This document shows positions 1-6,177 of a stretch of DNA of 6,666 bases, one piece after another. The stretch comes from Phycisphaeraceae bacterium. Lineage in GTDB: Bacteria; Planctomycetota; Phycisphaerae; Phycisphaerales; Phycisphaeraceae. Where the stretch lies: assembly GCA_016763955.1 (NCBI GenBank), contig JAESSU010000423.1:1-6666 (forward strand). The letters are read 5' to 3'. The notes below the pieces were generated by a model, which saw only the letters and a program-made list of their open reading frames with translations, did no database searches and was not told the origin of the DNA. Position 1 is the stretch's first letter. Every line of letters starts with the position of its first letter. Both the position numbers and the translations under genes were made by a program.

Positions 1-505
1 CATGTACAAATTCAATCGGGTCTTCAATGGTGATGATATGTTTTTTGTACGTGCGGTTGATGAGATTAATAATGGCTGCAAGGGTGGTGGACTTACCTGA
101 ACCTGTTGGGCCGGTCACTAGCACTAGGCCGCTGCGCAGATGCGCAAGATTTGCAACCGATGGGGGCAAGGCAAGATCATCGACGGTCATAATTTTATCG
201 GGAATTTGTCGAAAGACAGCACCTCGGCCATGCACTTGCCTAAGATAATTGCGACGAAAACGGGCGGTTCCTTCAAGGCCGTAAGCAAAGTCCAAGTCGC
301 CGAGTTTTTCATATTCTGTCCATAGGTGTGGGGGGCATATTTCACAGAGATAAGTGCGTAATCTTTCTTCTGTGAGTACGGGTTCGCCTTCAATTTTTTG
401 AAGCGTGCCATGAATGCGATACTTGGGGGGCAAGCTTTCTAAAAGGTGAAGGTCACTTGCCTCGTCCTGTTTAACTTTAATAAATAGTCGATCAATATCT
501 GCCAT
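1..505 (-). CDS. PilT/PilU-family type IV pilus ATPase, partial (3' end beyond the left edge)
   Basis: The first 168 codons of a hexameric ATPase of the type IV pilus retraction family, which would act at the inner-membrane base of the pilus. Reading from ATG at 505-503 the frame is open to the window edge. The N-terminal domain opens with [26 protein letters not shown] is typical of PilT/GspE N2 domains. A GTARFRRN strand follows at about 79-86. The Walker A loop GPTGSGKST is at 132-140 and the Asp box TIEDPIEF at 159-166, just before the cut. Walker B and the His box are not in view. The start lies 15 bases after the stop of the upstream PilT-like gene, with a weak AGG six bases before the ATG, so the pair is probably cotranscribed. 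The order recalls pilT-pilU, but without the C-terminus PilT and PilU cannot be told apart. The family call is firm; the exact paralogue is not. Confidence 0.88.
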   Translation of the reverse strand, partial: MADIDRLFIKVKQDEASDLHLLESLPPKYRIHGTLQKIEGEPVLTEERLRTYLCEICPPHLWTEYEKLGDLDFAYGLEGTARFRRNYLRQVHGRGAVFRQIPDKIMTVDDLALPPSVANLAHLRSGLVLVTGPTGSGKSTTLAAIINLINRTYKKHIITIEDPIEFVH

Positions 506-520
506 GTGTAACCTGTATTA

Positions 521-2257
521 TTACTTAAATCGCTTGGGATTTTCTGTCGCTTTTAACGCTTCTTCTTTGGTAATGAGTCCCTGTTCAATCAACGTATTTA
601 ATGAGTCGTCCATCATCACTTGCCCTTGCTTGCGTCCGGTTTGCATCAGCGAGGGCAATTGGTACGTTTTAGAATCTCGGATGAGATTGGATACTGAGTT
701 AACGACGTTAAGCACTTCCAATGCAACGACACGCCCTTTGCCATCTTTGCGTGGTATGAGACTTTGTGAAATCACGCCTCGTAACGATTCAGAAAGCATG
801 GATCGAATCTGTGCTTGCTGATCTTCTGGGAACACGTCAATAATGCGGTCAATGGTGCGTGCTGCGGACTTGGTCTGAAGTGTCCCGATCACAAGGTGAC
901 CGGTTTCCGCAGCACGAATAGCCAGAGACACGGTTTCTAGGTCCCTCATTTCACCGATCATAATCACGTCCGGGTCTTCACGCAGTGCGGCCTTGAGAGC
1001 TGCGGCAAATGAATCGGTATGGATGGGGACTTGACGTTGCGTTACATTACATCCCTTTGACGGTTGGAGAAATTCAACGGGATCTTCAACCGTGATGATA
1101 TGGTCTTGGCGGGACACATTAATCAAGTCAATTAGAGCTGCGGCAGTTGTTGTTTTGCCACACCCTGCTGGGCCTGTAATGAGTACGAGGCCTTGGTGGT
1201 ATTCAGTGAATCTAGCTAATGTTTGTGGAAGGCCCAACTCTTCGAGCGTGGGGATATGTCTGGGAATGTACCTAAAAATAATGGACGGGCCACGAAAGTG
1301 TTGCAATGCGTTGACACGGAAACGTCCGGTGCCTTCAAAGTCCAATGAGAAGTCAATATCGTTGGTCCGCAGAAACTGCTGCTGTTGTGATTCATTCATA
1401 AAACCCATAACCATGACCAAGGCACGGTCTGGTGTCAGGGCGGGGAGTTCTGTATAAGCAAGCGAGCCATTGATTCGGAAAAACGGTGGCGAACCTGATG
1501 CCATGTGAATGTCTGAGCAGTTAAGTTTGACCCCCTTTTTCAAAAGCTTCATCGCCACGGGGTCGATCTGGCCTGGGGCAACGGGGCTTACCAAATGCGA
1601 TGGTGTGGGATCAGCTGCGGTCGATATCTCAGATGCAGGCAGTGAAGGCTTAGGATGCTGTGGCTTGGCTTTTTTGCTGTCAGCTGCTAGCTCACTAAGC
1701 CCTTCATCAAACCCTTTGATTAATTTTTGAGGGGATACCTCGTCAGAAAGTTCAATCCGTTCAGAATCATCAATGTGATGCACTGCCATTTCATCGTGAT
1801 TAACGGCTGCTTCATCGCCCCACCCCACCTCATCTGACTTGTTCAGGTCGCTTTCAATTCCCAAGTCACCTGCAAGTTCATAGCTTGATCCGCCGGGGTC
1901 CATCCCATCATCTTTCGGGTCTTCAATGGGAACCGGAGCATCACCGTCATCATCGAGTTCTTCTTCTAACTCTTCTTCGGGTTCTTCTATTAGTTCTTCT
2001 ATCAGTTCTTCTTCATCTAGCCCGCCACCGACCGACTGTGCAATGGCAAGTCTTTCGATCTCTTTGGCTAATTTAGCTTCGAACACTTGTTCGAGCTTCT
2101 GCCCAACGTCTTGGGGGATCATGTTACTGACCACCAAGCGTTCGATACATTGCTGGGGCGTTGTATTACTGGTGAAGAAAAAGTTCAGATCTTTTTCCGA
2201 CAACAGTTTATTGTGAACAACGATGAGCTTAAAAACTTTTCGTGCAAGATCGGACAT
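521..2257 (-). CDS. pilT: PilT-like twitching motility ATPase with long acidic N-terminal extension
   Basis: A 578-residue protein from ATG 2257, against roughly 340-380 for ordinary PilT. An in-frame GTG at 2293 would add 12 residues. I prefer the ATG because MSDLARKVF looks like a natural start and a GAGG lies about 12 bases upstream, though neither start has an ideal Shine-Dalgarno. Residues 1-80 are a predicted helical domain of unknown function. Residues 81-106 are strongly acidic, followed by a disordered-looking linker to about 230. The PilT core then follows: CSDIHMASGSPP (about 247-258), Walker A GPAGCGKT (362-369), Asp box TVEDPVEF (389-396), Walker B DPDVIMIGEMRD (428-439), His box AAETGHLVIGTLQT (449-462), and SVSNLIRD (521-528), which matches the AIRNLIRE retraction motif of PilT. 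The second His-box histidine (TLHT in the family) is Gln 461. The gene is likely to power pilus retraction, in an operon with the ATPase downstream. Confidence 0.9.
   Translation of the reverse strand: MSDLARKVFKLIVVHNKLLSEKDLNFFFTSNTTPQQCIERLVVSNMIPQDVGQKLEQVFEAKLAKEIERLAIAQSVGGGLDEEELIEELIEEPEEELEEELDDDGDAPVPIEDPKDDGMDPGGSSYELAGDLGIESDLNKSDEVGWGDEAAVNHDEMAVHHIDDSERIELSDEVSPQKLIKGFDEGLSELAADSKKAKPQHPKPSLPASEISTAADPTPSHLVSPVAPGQIDPVAMKLLKKGVKLNCSDIHMASGSPPFFRINGSLAYTELPALTPDRALVMVMGFMNESQQQQFLRTNDIDFSLDFEGTGRFRVNALQHFRGPSIIFRYIPRHIPTLEELGLPQTLARFTEYHQGLVLITGPAGCGKTTTAAALIDLINVSRQDHIITVEDPVEFLQPSKGCNVTQRQVPIHTDSFAAALKAALREDPDVIMIGEMRDLETVSLAIRAAETGHLVIGTLQTKSAARTIDRIIDVFPEDQQAQIRSMLSESLRGVISQSLIPRKDGKGRVVALEVLNVVNSVSNLIRDSKTYQLPSLMQTGRKQGQVMMDDSLNTLIEQGLITKEEALKATENPKRFK
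1940..2017 (-). repeat. Acidic low-complexity repeat inside the PilT-like gene
   Basis: This stretch encodes 26 residues of which 18 are Glu or Asp, built on ELIEELIEE and EEELEEEL units. At the DNA level the coding strand shows an imperfect 12-base tandem unit (GAAGAACTGATA, GAAGAACTAATA, then GAAGAACC). It separates the N-terminal domain from the linker and PilT core. It probably grew by slippage and may vary in length between strains; that last point is inference. Confidence 0.75.
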
Positions 2258-2515
2258 GGAAATGTGGTGCCTCACTCTTGACAGAGAATACACATAAGGT
2301 ATCCGGTGATCGGAGAAGTCTCAAGTAATGCCATTCACGATTAAAATTTGTGCGCAACTTACATCGCCAACACAAGCGTTACAAAGTCTTATGAACCGTC
2401 CGACGCGTACAAAATAGACGTGATGCGTATAATGCTACTTGATGGCTTGGTGATCTTTAGCAGTCATCGTCAATGGGTCTAATTAAAATCGATGTCGCAA
2501 CGCGATATTGCTTGG
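2258..2515. other. Intergenic region between the metal permease and the pilT-like operon
   Basis: These 258 bases should carry the 3' end of the permease transcript and the promoter of the pilT-like pair. I find no convincing sigma-70 promoter on the minus strand; a TTTAAT about 90 bases upstream of the ATG lacks a well-placed -35. No strong terminator hairpin with a T-tract follows the permease stop. A plus-strand TATAAT at 2428-2433 has no matching -35 and no gene downstream. No gene is seen here. Confidence 0.5.
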
Positions 2516-3655
2516 CTATTTAGAGTGACAGCAACTCGTTGGCCGTTTGCGAGTGAGTCTCTGACGTGTGAATTTTATTGCTTTAATCAACATGCCTAAG
2601 CCCAGCAGCAGCATTGCACCATAGCTCAACCCGTCAGGGAGCATTTGGCCATGTTCGTGTGCGTGTTGCGTAAGGGTTCCTATTTCAAACTGAGTAATAC
2701 ATTGGTCAAGAAGCATGCCAAAGGCAATCGCCCCCACTGCTACGCCCGTCAAATAAATGCTCGCAGTCTTCATGCCCAACTCTTTACGGATAATGCCCAT
2801 TGTCCCCAGATTCGTCGCTGGCCCAGCTAACAAGAACACCAAAACCGTTCCCGGACTCACCCCTGCGATAAGCAAAGACGCTGCAACAGGCGTTGAAGAT
2901 GTCGCACAGATGTACATGGGAATACCCACGAGAACCATCATCACCATCGCAGGCAAGCCACTCCCCCATGAAGCAATCTGCCCCTCAGAGACAAGTGTAT
3001 TAATCAGTGCAGCAAGCACTAACCCCATGGCAAGCCAAAATGCAATATCATCAAATAAACGCATCACCGCACCCTTGAACTCGCCAATGATCTGCCTCCA
3101 GTTAATCCCCTTACGCGTTGCACAAGTAGACTTCCCCCCACTGCAACAACAAGATTTTTTAGGCGTGGGGACTGGCTCTGGCTTCTGATCTTCACAACAA
3201 GATTGCGGTTTATCAGATTCAGGCGCATCGGATTCTATTGCAGGACTATCATCACCCACAAACATGGACACAGAAAACCCCGTGGCAATCGCGATGACAA
3301 TCGCTGCAATCGGACGAGCAACCATCAACACCGGCCCCAACAAGGCATAACTCAAAGCAATCGAGTCCGCGCCATTTTCAGGGGTCGCAATCAGAAACGA
3401 TGTGGTCGCACCTTTTGATGCACCACTACGACGAATCGAAAGCGCAACAGGTACCACACTACAAGAGCACAAAGGCAACGGTGTCCCAAGCAATGCTGCA
3501 TTAACCATTGGCCTGATCCCTTTACCCCCAAGCCAGCGGTTAAGCCAACGCGTAGGAATCAACACCTTAATGAGCCCCGCAACAATCAAACCCAGCAACA
3601 ACCACGGCGCAGCATCCAAAGAGACTTGCAACAATTGATTCAAAAATTCACGCAT
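2516..3655 (-). CDS. DUF318/ArsP_1-family permease, SO_0444-type Cu/Zn efflux transporter
   Basis: A 379-residue inner-membrane permease from ATG 3655; an in-frame TTG at 3667 would add four residues but is a poorer start. The sequence shows two membrane halves joined by a hydrophilic linker. The first half carries the family signature TPLPLCSCSVVPVA (about 58-71), with Cys 63 and Cys 65 in or near the membrane. The linker (about 135-182) is rich in acidic residues, Pro and Cys: CC at 153-154, CCC at 169-171 and Cys 178. The second half has YICATSSTPVAAS (about 248-260) and AGPATN (277-282). A HAHEH cluster (331-335) and a CC pair (375-376) near the C-terminus add possible metal ligands. PF03773-type proteins include arsenic permeases; the Cys-rich linker and length fit the SO_0444 group, linked to copper and zinc tolerance in Shewanella. 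Substrate is inferred. It stands alone, with large gaps on both sides. Confidence 0.85.
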   Translation of the reverse strand: MREFLNQLLQVSLDAAPWLLLGLIVAGLIKVLIPTRWLNRWLGGKGIRPMVNAALLGTPLPLCSCSVVPVALSIRRSGASKGATTSFLIATPENGADSIALSYALLGPVLMVARPIAAIVIAIATGFSVSMFVGDDSPAIESDAPESDKPQSCCEDQKPEPVPTPKKSCCCSGGKSTCATRKGINWRQIIGEFKGAVMRLFDDIAFWLAMGLVLAALINTLVSEGQIASWGSGLPAMVMMVLVGIPMYICATSSTPVAASLLIAGVSPGTVLVFLLAGPATNLGTMGIIRKELGMKTASIYLTGVAVGAIAFGMLLDQCITQFEIGTLTQHAHEHGQMLPDGLSYGAMLLLGLGMLIKAIKFTRQRLTRKRPTSCCHSK

Positions 3656-3727
3656 ATCACACAACAACTTTCTTACACGATCTGATTCTCAACAAAATCC
3701 ATGATAAACAAGCCCGTGTTCTATGAC

Positions 3728-3755
3728 ATTATGCCCATCGGGTATGCGAATACAA
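3728..3755 (-). promoter_or_regulatory. Weak candidate promoter for the metal permease
   Basis: On the minus strand, TTGTAT (3755-3750) is followed after 16 bases by CATAAT (3733-3728), about 70 bases upstream of the permease ATG. The -10 matches consensus at five of six positions, the -35 at only three. The spacer contains a short imperfect dyad, ATACCCGATGGGCAT, which could bind a regulator, but it does not match a metal-regulator operator that I recognise. Confidence 0.25.
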
Positions 3756-3776
3756 GCAATAGGCTTCTTGCCTGCT

Positions 3777-3798
3777 GGTGACCTTTTTTTAGATCACC
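3777..3798. repeat. Short inverted repeat around a T7/A7 tract
   Basis: GGTGACC (3777-3783) and GATCACC (3792-3798) flank seven Ts on the plus strand; six of seven arm positions pair. It lies about 120 bases upstream of the permease start. The homopolymer is in the loop and not after the stem, so it is not a standard terminator in either direction. It could be an operator or chance. Confidence 0.3.
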
Positions 3799-3981
3799 TC
3801 CCACCCCTCGTGTTTAGGCTTTGCTTTGAGCGACAAGCGCAGTAACAAATGACTGGCAAAGAACCGGCGAGACCTTGATCCCATAGAAACATGTTTTTAA
3901 GAAAATCCAAGTCTAGCCAAACCGTTTAATCACAGACGGGACTCCAACCAAACCATGCCCATGTCCGGCTAATCACCCAAA

Positions 3982-4527
3982 TTACATTGGCTTGTCTTCG
4001 ATGGTCTGATCGTAGACGGTTAGCAATTTTTGCTTGTCGAAGATCATGGACTGGCGAGAGGTGCCTACGATGTTGTAGACGGGCGTGAGTTCGATGGCAT
4101 CGACGGGGCAAGCTTCTTCGCACATGCCACAATAAATACAGCGTAGTTCGTCGAGGTCGAACTTGGCGGGATACTTTTCACGGTCATCCCAAGGTGATTC
4201 GGCAGCTTCAATGTGAATACAATTTGCAGGACAAGCTGTGGCACACATAAAACATGACACACAGCGGACGCGATCTTGTTCATCACGATTTAGCCGGTGT
4301 ACACCACGGAAGTTTGGTTTGTGCATGCCCCCATCTTCGACATCGTAATGTTCACGACGTTCTTCGGGGTATTGCATGGTCTTGGATCGCTTGCCGTTAC
4401 CGATAGTGCCGAACATATTGCGTAGTGTCGTTCCCAAGCCTTTGAATACTTCAGGCAGGTACATCGACTGGGCTCGCGTAAGCGGCTGGGCATCAACGTT
4501 CACAATGTCTTCATCACGAATGGGCAT
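3982..4527 (-). CDS. nuoI: NADH-quinone oxidoreductase subunit I (2x[4Fe-4S] ferredoxin-like)
   Basis: A 181-residue peripheral-arm subunit of respiratory complex I that passes electrons through two [4Fe-4S] clusters (N6a and N6b in the family) toward the quinone site. Two cluster motifs are visible: CVSCFMCATACP (Cys 89, 92, 95, 99) and CIYCGMCEEACPVDAIE (Cys 130, 133, 136, 140). All eight ligands are present. The N-terminal part has LPEVFKGLGTTLRNMF, matching the amphipathic N-terminal helix of NuoI, and MQYPEE. The C-terminal SRQSMIFDKQKLL also fits. I chose ATG 4527 because GGAG sits six bases upstream; a GTG at 4539 overlaps that Shine-Dalgarno and is unlikely. No other nuo gene lies in the window: trkH is upstream by about 120 bases and a metal permease follows after about 330, so this looks like a single-gene unit. 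Length is normal for NuoI. Confidence 0.93.
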   Translation of the reverse strand: MPIRDEDIVNVDAQPLTRAQSMYLPEVFKGLGTTLRNMFGTIGNGKRSKTMQYPEERREHYDVEDGGMHKPNFRGVHRLNRDEQDRVRCVSCFMCATACPANCIHIEAAESPWDDREKYPAKFDLDELRCIYCGMCEEACPVDAIELTPVYNIVGTSRQSMIFDKQKLLTVYDQTIEDKPM

Positions 4528-4533
4528 GCAAGG

Positions 4534-4537
4534 CTCC
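4534..4537 (-). promoter_or_regulatory. Shine-Dalgarno site of nuoI
   Basis: GGAG on the minus strand, six bases before ATG 4527. It decides between this ATG and the GTG at 4539, which lies within the site. Confidence 0.75.
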
Positions 4538-4568
4538 ACAAACTGGGGACGAAAGCTTATAAAAGTCC

Positions 4569-4597
4569 ATTGTCATGGATACGGCGGTTTGAATCAA
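4569..4597 (-). promoter_or_regulatory. Candidate sigma-70-type promoter of nuoI
   Basis: On the minus strand TTGATT (4597-4592) is followed after 17 bases by GACAAT (4574-4569); each box matches consensus at four of six positions. It lies between the trkH stop and the nuoI start and would give a leader of roughly 35 bases ending in the GGAG site. This supports separate transcription of nuoI but is only a sequence match. Confidence 0.35.
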
Positions 4598-4648
4598 GTT
4601 GGCAATGCCGCTGAATTTGAGATTATTGTGACTCAATTTCTGGATTCT

Positions 4649-5863
4649 CTACGGTTTACGCCAGAATCGAGGCACAAACAGGACCAATAAGGCATAGACT
4701 TCCAGACGGCCTAATGCCATAAGCAGGCTCATAACCACCAAGCTTGGCGAACTAAACCAGCCGTAGTTTTCAATGGCTCCCACTCTCGAAAACCCTGGCC
4801 CGACATTATGCAAGGTCGCAGCTGAGGCGGTCACTGCGGTGATAATGTCGATACCATTGCCTTGTTCAAGGAGTACTAACGTGATCGTGCCAACCGCAAA
4901 AATGAGCATAATGGTCAGAATATAGACGATTACCGCTTGGCGCATTTGCGGATCGATGACACTTTTTCCGACTTTGATACTGCGCACGACATTGGGTCGA
5001 AAAACACGTTCAAGTTCTGCTTTGAAGATTTTGAACCCCACGAGAATCCGAACGACTTTGATCCCCCCGCCAGTGGAGCCTGCGCAGCCGCCAATAAACA
5101 TTAGAATCAGCAGCGTCATCTTAGGCAAGAAGCTCCAGAGATTAGAATCAACGGTTCCAAAACCGGTGGTGGTCTGAATGGAGACGACCTGAAACACGCC
5201 ATGAAGGGTGGCATTGGCGATGGAACCTTCGATCACGGTGCCATCGGTAAGCACGAGATTATGGCCGACGAGACTGCCAATGACAATCAATGATGCCACT
5301 GCAAGGATTCCGAGATAAAGTTGAAATTCAGGGTCTCGCCAGAAGCGTTTAAATTGTCTCTGAAGGATGTGGTAGTAGAGTCCGAAGTTCGCACCTGCGA
5401 GGACCATAAAGACAATCATCACGATCTGTGCTGCGGGCGTATAAGCTCCGGCACTGGCATTTTTCGTGCTAAATCCGCCGGTTGCAAGTGTGGCAAAAGT
5501 ATGACAAATCGCATCAAACAAATCCATCCCAGTCGCCATCAGTGCAAGCATCTGGAGGAGCGTCATCCCACAGTAAATGTACCAAAGCATCCGTGCAGTC
5601 TCACGAATCCGGGGCTTAACGCCCGGCTGTGAGGGGCCAGGCGCTTCGACGTTAAACAGACGTTTGCCGCCAACCCCTAATGTCGGGAGTACTGCGACAA
5701 AGAGCACCACAATGCCCAAGCCCCCAAGCCAATGCGTCATCGCCCGCCAGAGTAAAAGGCTTTTGGGTAAAACATGAATGTCACTTAGCACGGTCGCGCC
5801 TGTGGTGGTCAGACCGCTCATCGCCTCAAAGTAGCATGCATAGAAATTACGAAACGGATGCAC
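4649..5863 (-). CDS. trkH: Trk potassium uptake protein TrkH, C-terminal part (frame broken from its N-terminus)
   Basis: About 400 residues holding all four pore-loop regions of TrkH, the membrane subunit of the Trk potassium transporter. From the GTG at 5863 the frame gives EAMSGLTTTGATVL (13-26, first selectivity loop), WLGGLGIVV (45-53), ATGGFS (127-132, second loop), QTTTGF (230-235, third loop), GCAGSTGGGIKV (259-270) and HNVGPGF (352-358, fourth loop), ending with a hydrophobic LGRLEVYALLVLF. These match the family closely. The GTG is only the first possible start in this frame: an in-frame TAA lies two codons upstream and no good Shine-Dalgarno is present. It is unlikely to be a real start. 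The missing N-terminal membrane segments are encoded in the other frame by the overlapping ORF at 6177-5818. Joined, the two give about 505 residues, normal for TrkH. The gene is either frameshifted or the sequence has an error. Confidence 0.88.
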   Translation of the reverse strand: MHPFRNFYACYFEAMSGLTTTGATVLSDIHVLPKSLLLWRAMTHWLGGLGIVVLFVAVLPTLGVGGKRLFNVEAPGPSQPGVKPRIRETARMLWYIYCGMTLLQMLALMATGMDLFDAICHTFATLATGGFSTKNASAGAYTPAAQIVMIVFMVLAGANFGLYYHILQRQFKRFWRDPEFQLYLGILAVASLIVIGSLVGHNLVLTDGTVIEGSIANATLHGVFQVVSIQTTTGFGTVDSNLWSFLPKMTLLILMFIGGCAGSTGGGIKVVRILVGFKIFKAELERVFRPNVVRSIKVGKSVIDPQMRQAVIVYILTIMLIFAVGTITLVLLEQGNGIDIITAVTASAATLHNVGPGFSRVGAIENYGWFSSPSLVVMSLLMALGRLEVYALLVLFVPRFWRKP

Positions 5864-5869
5864 TGCTTA
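5818..5869 (-). other. trkH: Frameshift interval in trkH
   Basis: The frame must change by -1 (one base lost or two gained) between the TAA of the downstream frame at 5869-5867 and the TGA of the upstream frame at 5820-5818. Protein similarity places it near 5861-5869, between SPKQ and HPFRNF. No slippery X XXY YYZ heptamer is seen in this interval, so programmed frameshifting is not supported. Confidence 0.8.
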
Positions 5870-6177
5870 GGTGACCTGAATAGCCCATAAAAATAGGGCA
5901 ATCCAGAAAGTGCCGCACCTAAGACCCAGCTAATTGAGACCAGTAATAAAGCTTCACGTCTGCCAAGGTAATCATCTGCACGCCTGCCAAATGCAAGCAA
6001 GACCACAGCAACTAGCCAGCCTAAAAGCCCTGTTGCAACCAATGCTTTAATCCCAGCAAGTCCGCCCACAGTACGATCCGGCCAGCAGTACCAATCCACC
6101 GCGCTGATCATTAAAACCGAAGCGCCCAGCACGCCCATAAGCAGGCCAAGATGTTTGAGTACAAAGCGATAATTCAT
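5818..6177 (-). CDS. trkH: Trk potassium uptake protein TrkH, N-terminal part (frame ends early)
   Basis: A 119-residue ORF from ATG 6177 that encodes the first membrane segments of TrkH: a hydrophobic helix at about 8-26, a second at about 38-62, and RREALLLVSISWVLGAALSGLPYFYG (about 73-98), which matches the stretch just before the first pore loop in TrkH. After about residue 103 (SPKQ) the frame leaves the family and runs to TGA at 5820-5818, while the continuation HPFRNFYACYFEAMSG is in the -1 frame. The ATG overlaps the trkA stop by one base (TGATG), a common arrangement for translational coupling. Alone this fragment has no pore loop and should not transport potassium. A TTG at 6180 would add one residue; the ATG is preferred. 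Confidence 0.82.
   Translation of the reverse strand: MNYRFVLKHLGLLMGVLGASVLMISAVDWYCWPDRTVGGLAGIKALVATGLLGWLVAVVLLAFGRRADDYLGRREALLLVSISWVLGAALSGLPYFYGLFRSPKQCIRFVISMHATLRR

Larger units (their letters stand above)
3656..3981. other. Intergenic region of about 330 bases between nuoI and the metal permease
   Basis: No gene of recognisable family is seen here on either strand. It holds the weak promoter candidate at 3728-3755, the inverted repeat at 3777-3798 and a doubtful 32-codon minus-strand reading frame (3892-3794) that contains a CYCAC motif but has no good ribosome binding site. I could not find a clear Rho-independent terminator after nuoI. Confidence 0.6.

Noticed and set aside
1926..2216. 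Plus-strand serine-rich ORF
   Set aside because: It is the antisense of the Glu/Asp-rich repeat of the PilT-like gene; Ser runs arise from reversed GAA/GAT codons.
2428..2433. Perfect plus-strand TATAAT
   Set aside because: No -35 at 16-18 bases (the site reads GCGTAC), not a true extended -10, and no gene or RNA downstream on the plus strand.
2495..2512. GCAA/TTGC stem after the permease stop as a terminator
   Set aside because: The stem is only four pairs and no T-tract follows directly, so it is not a credible Rho-independent terminator.
2757..3188. 143-codon plus-strand ORF
   Set aside because: It lies entirely antisense to the well-supported metal permease, has no family features and no start signals.
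5863..5895. Programmed -1 frameshifting for trkH
   Set aside because: The nearest T-run (minus-strand TATTTTTAT) is not a valid slippery heptamer, and a -1 shift there meets TAA at 5869-5867 before the pore region.
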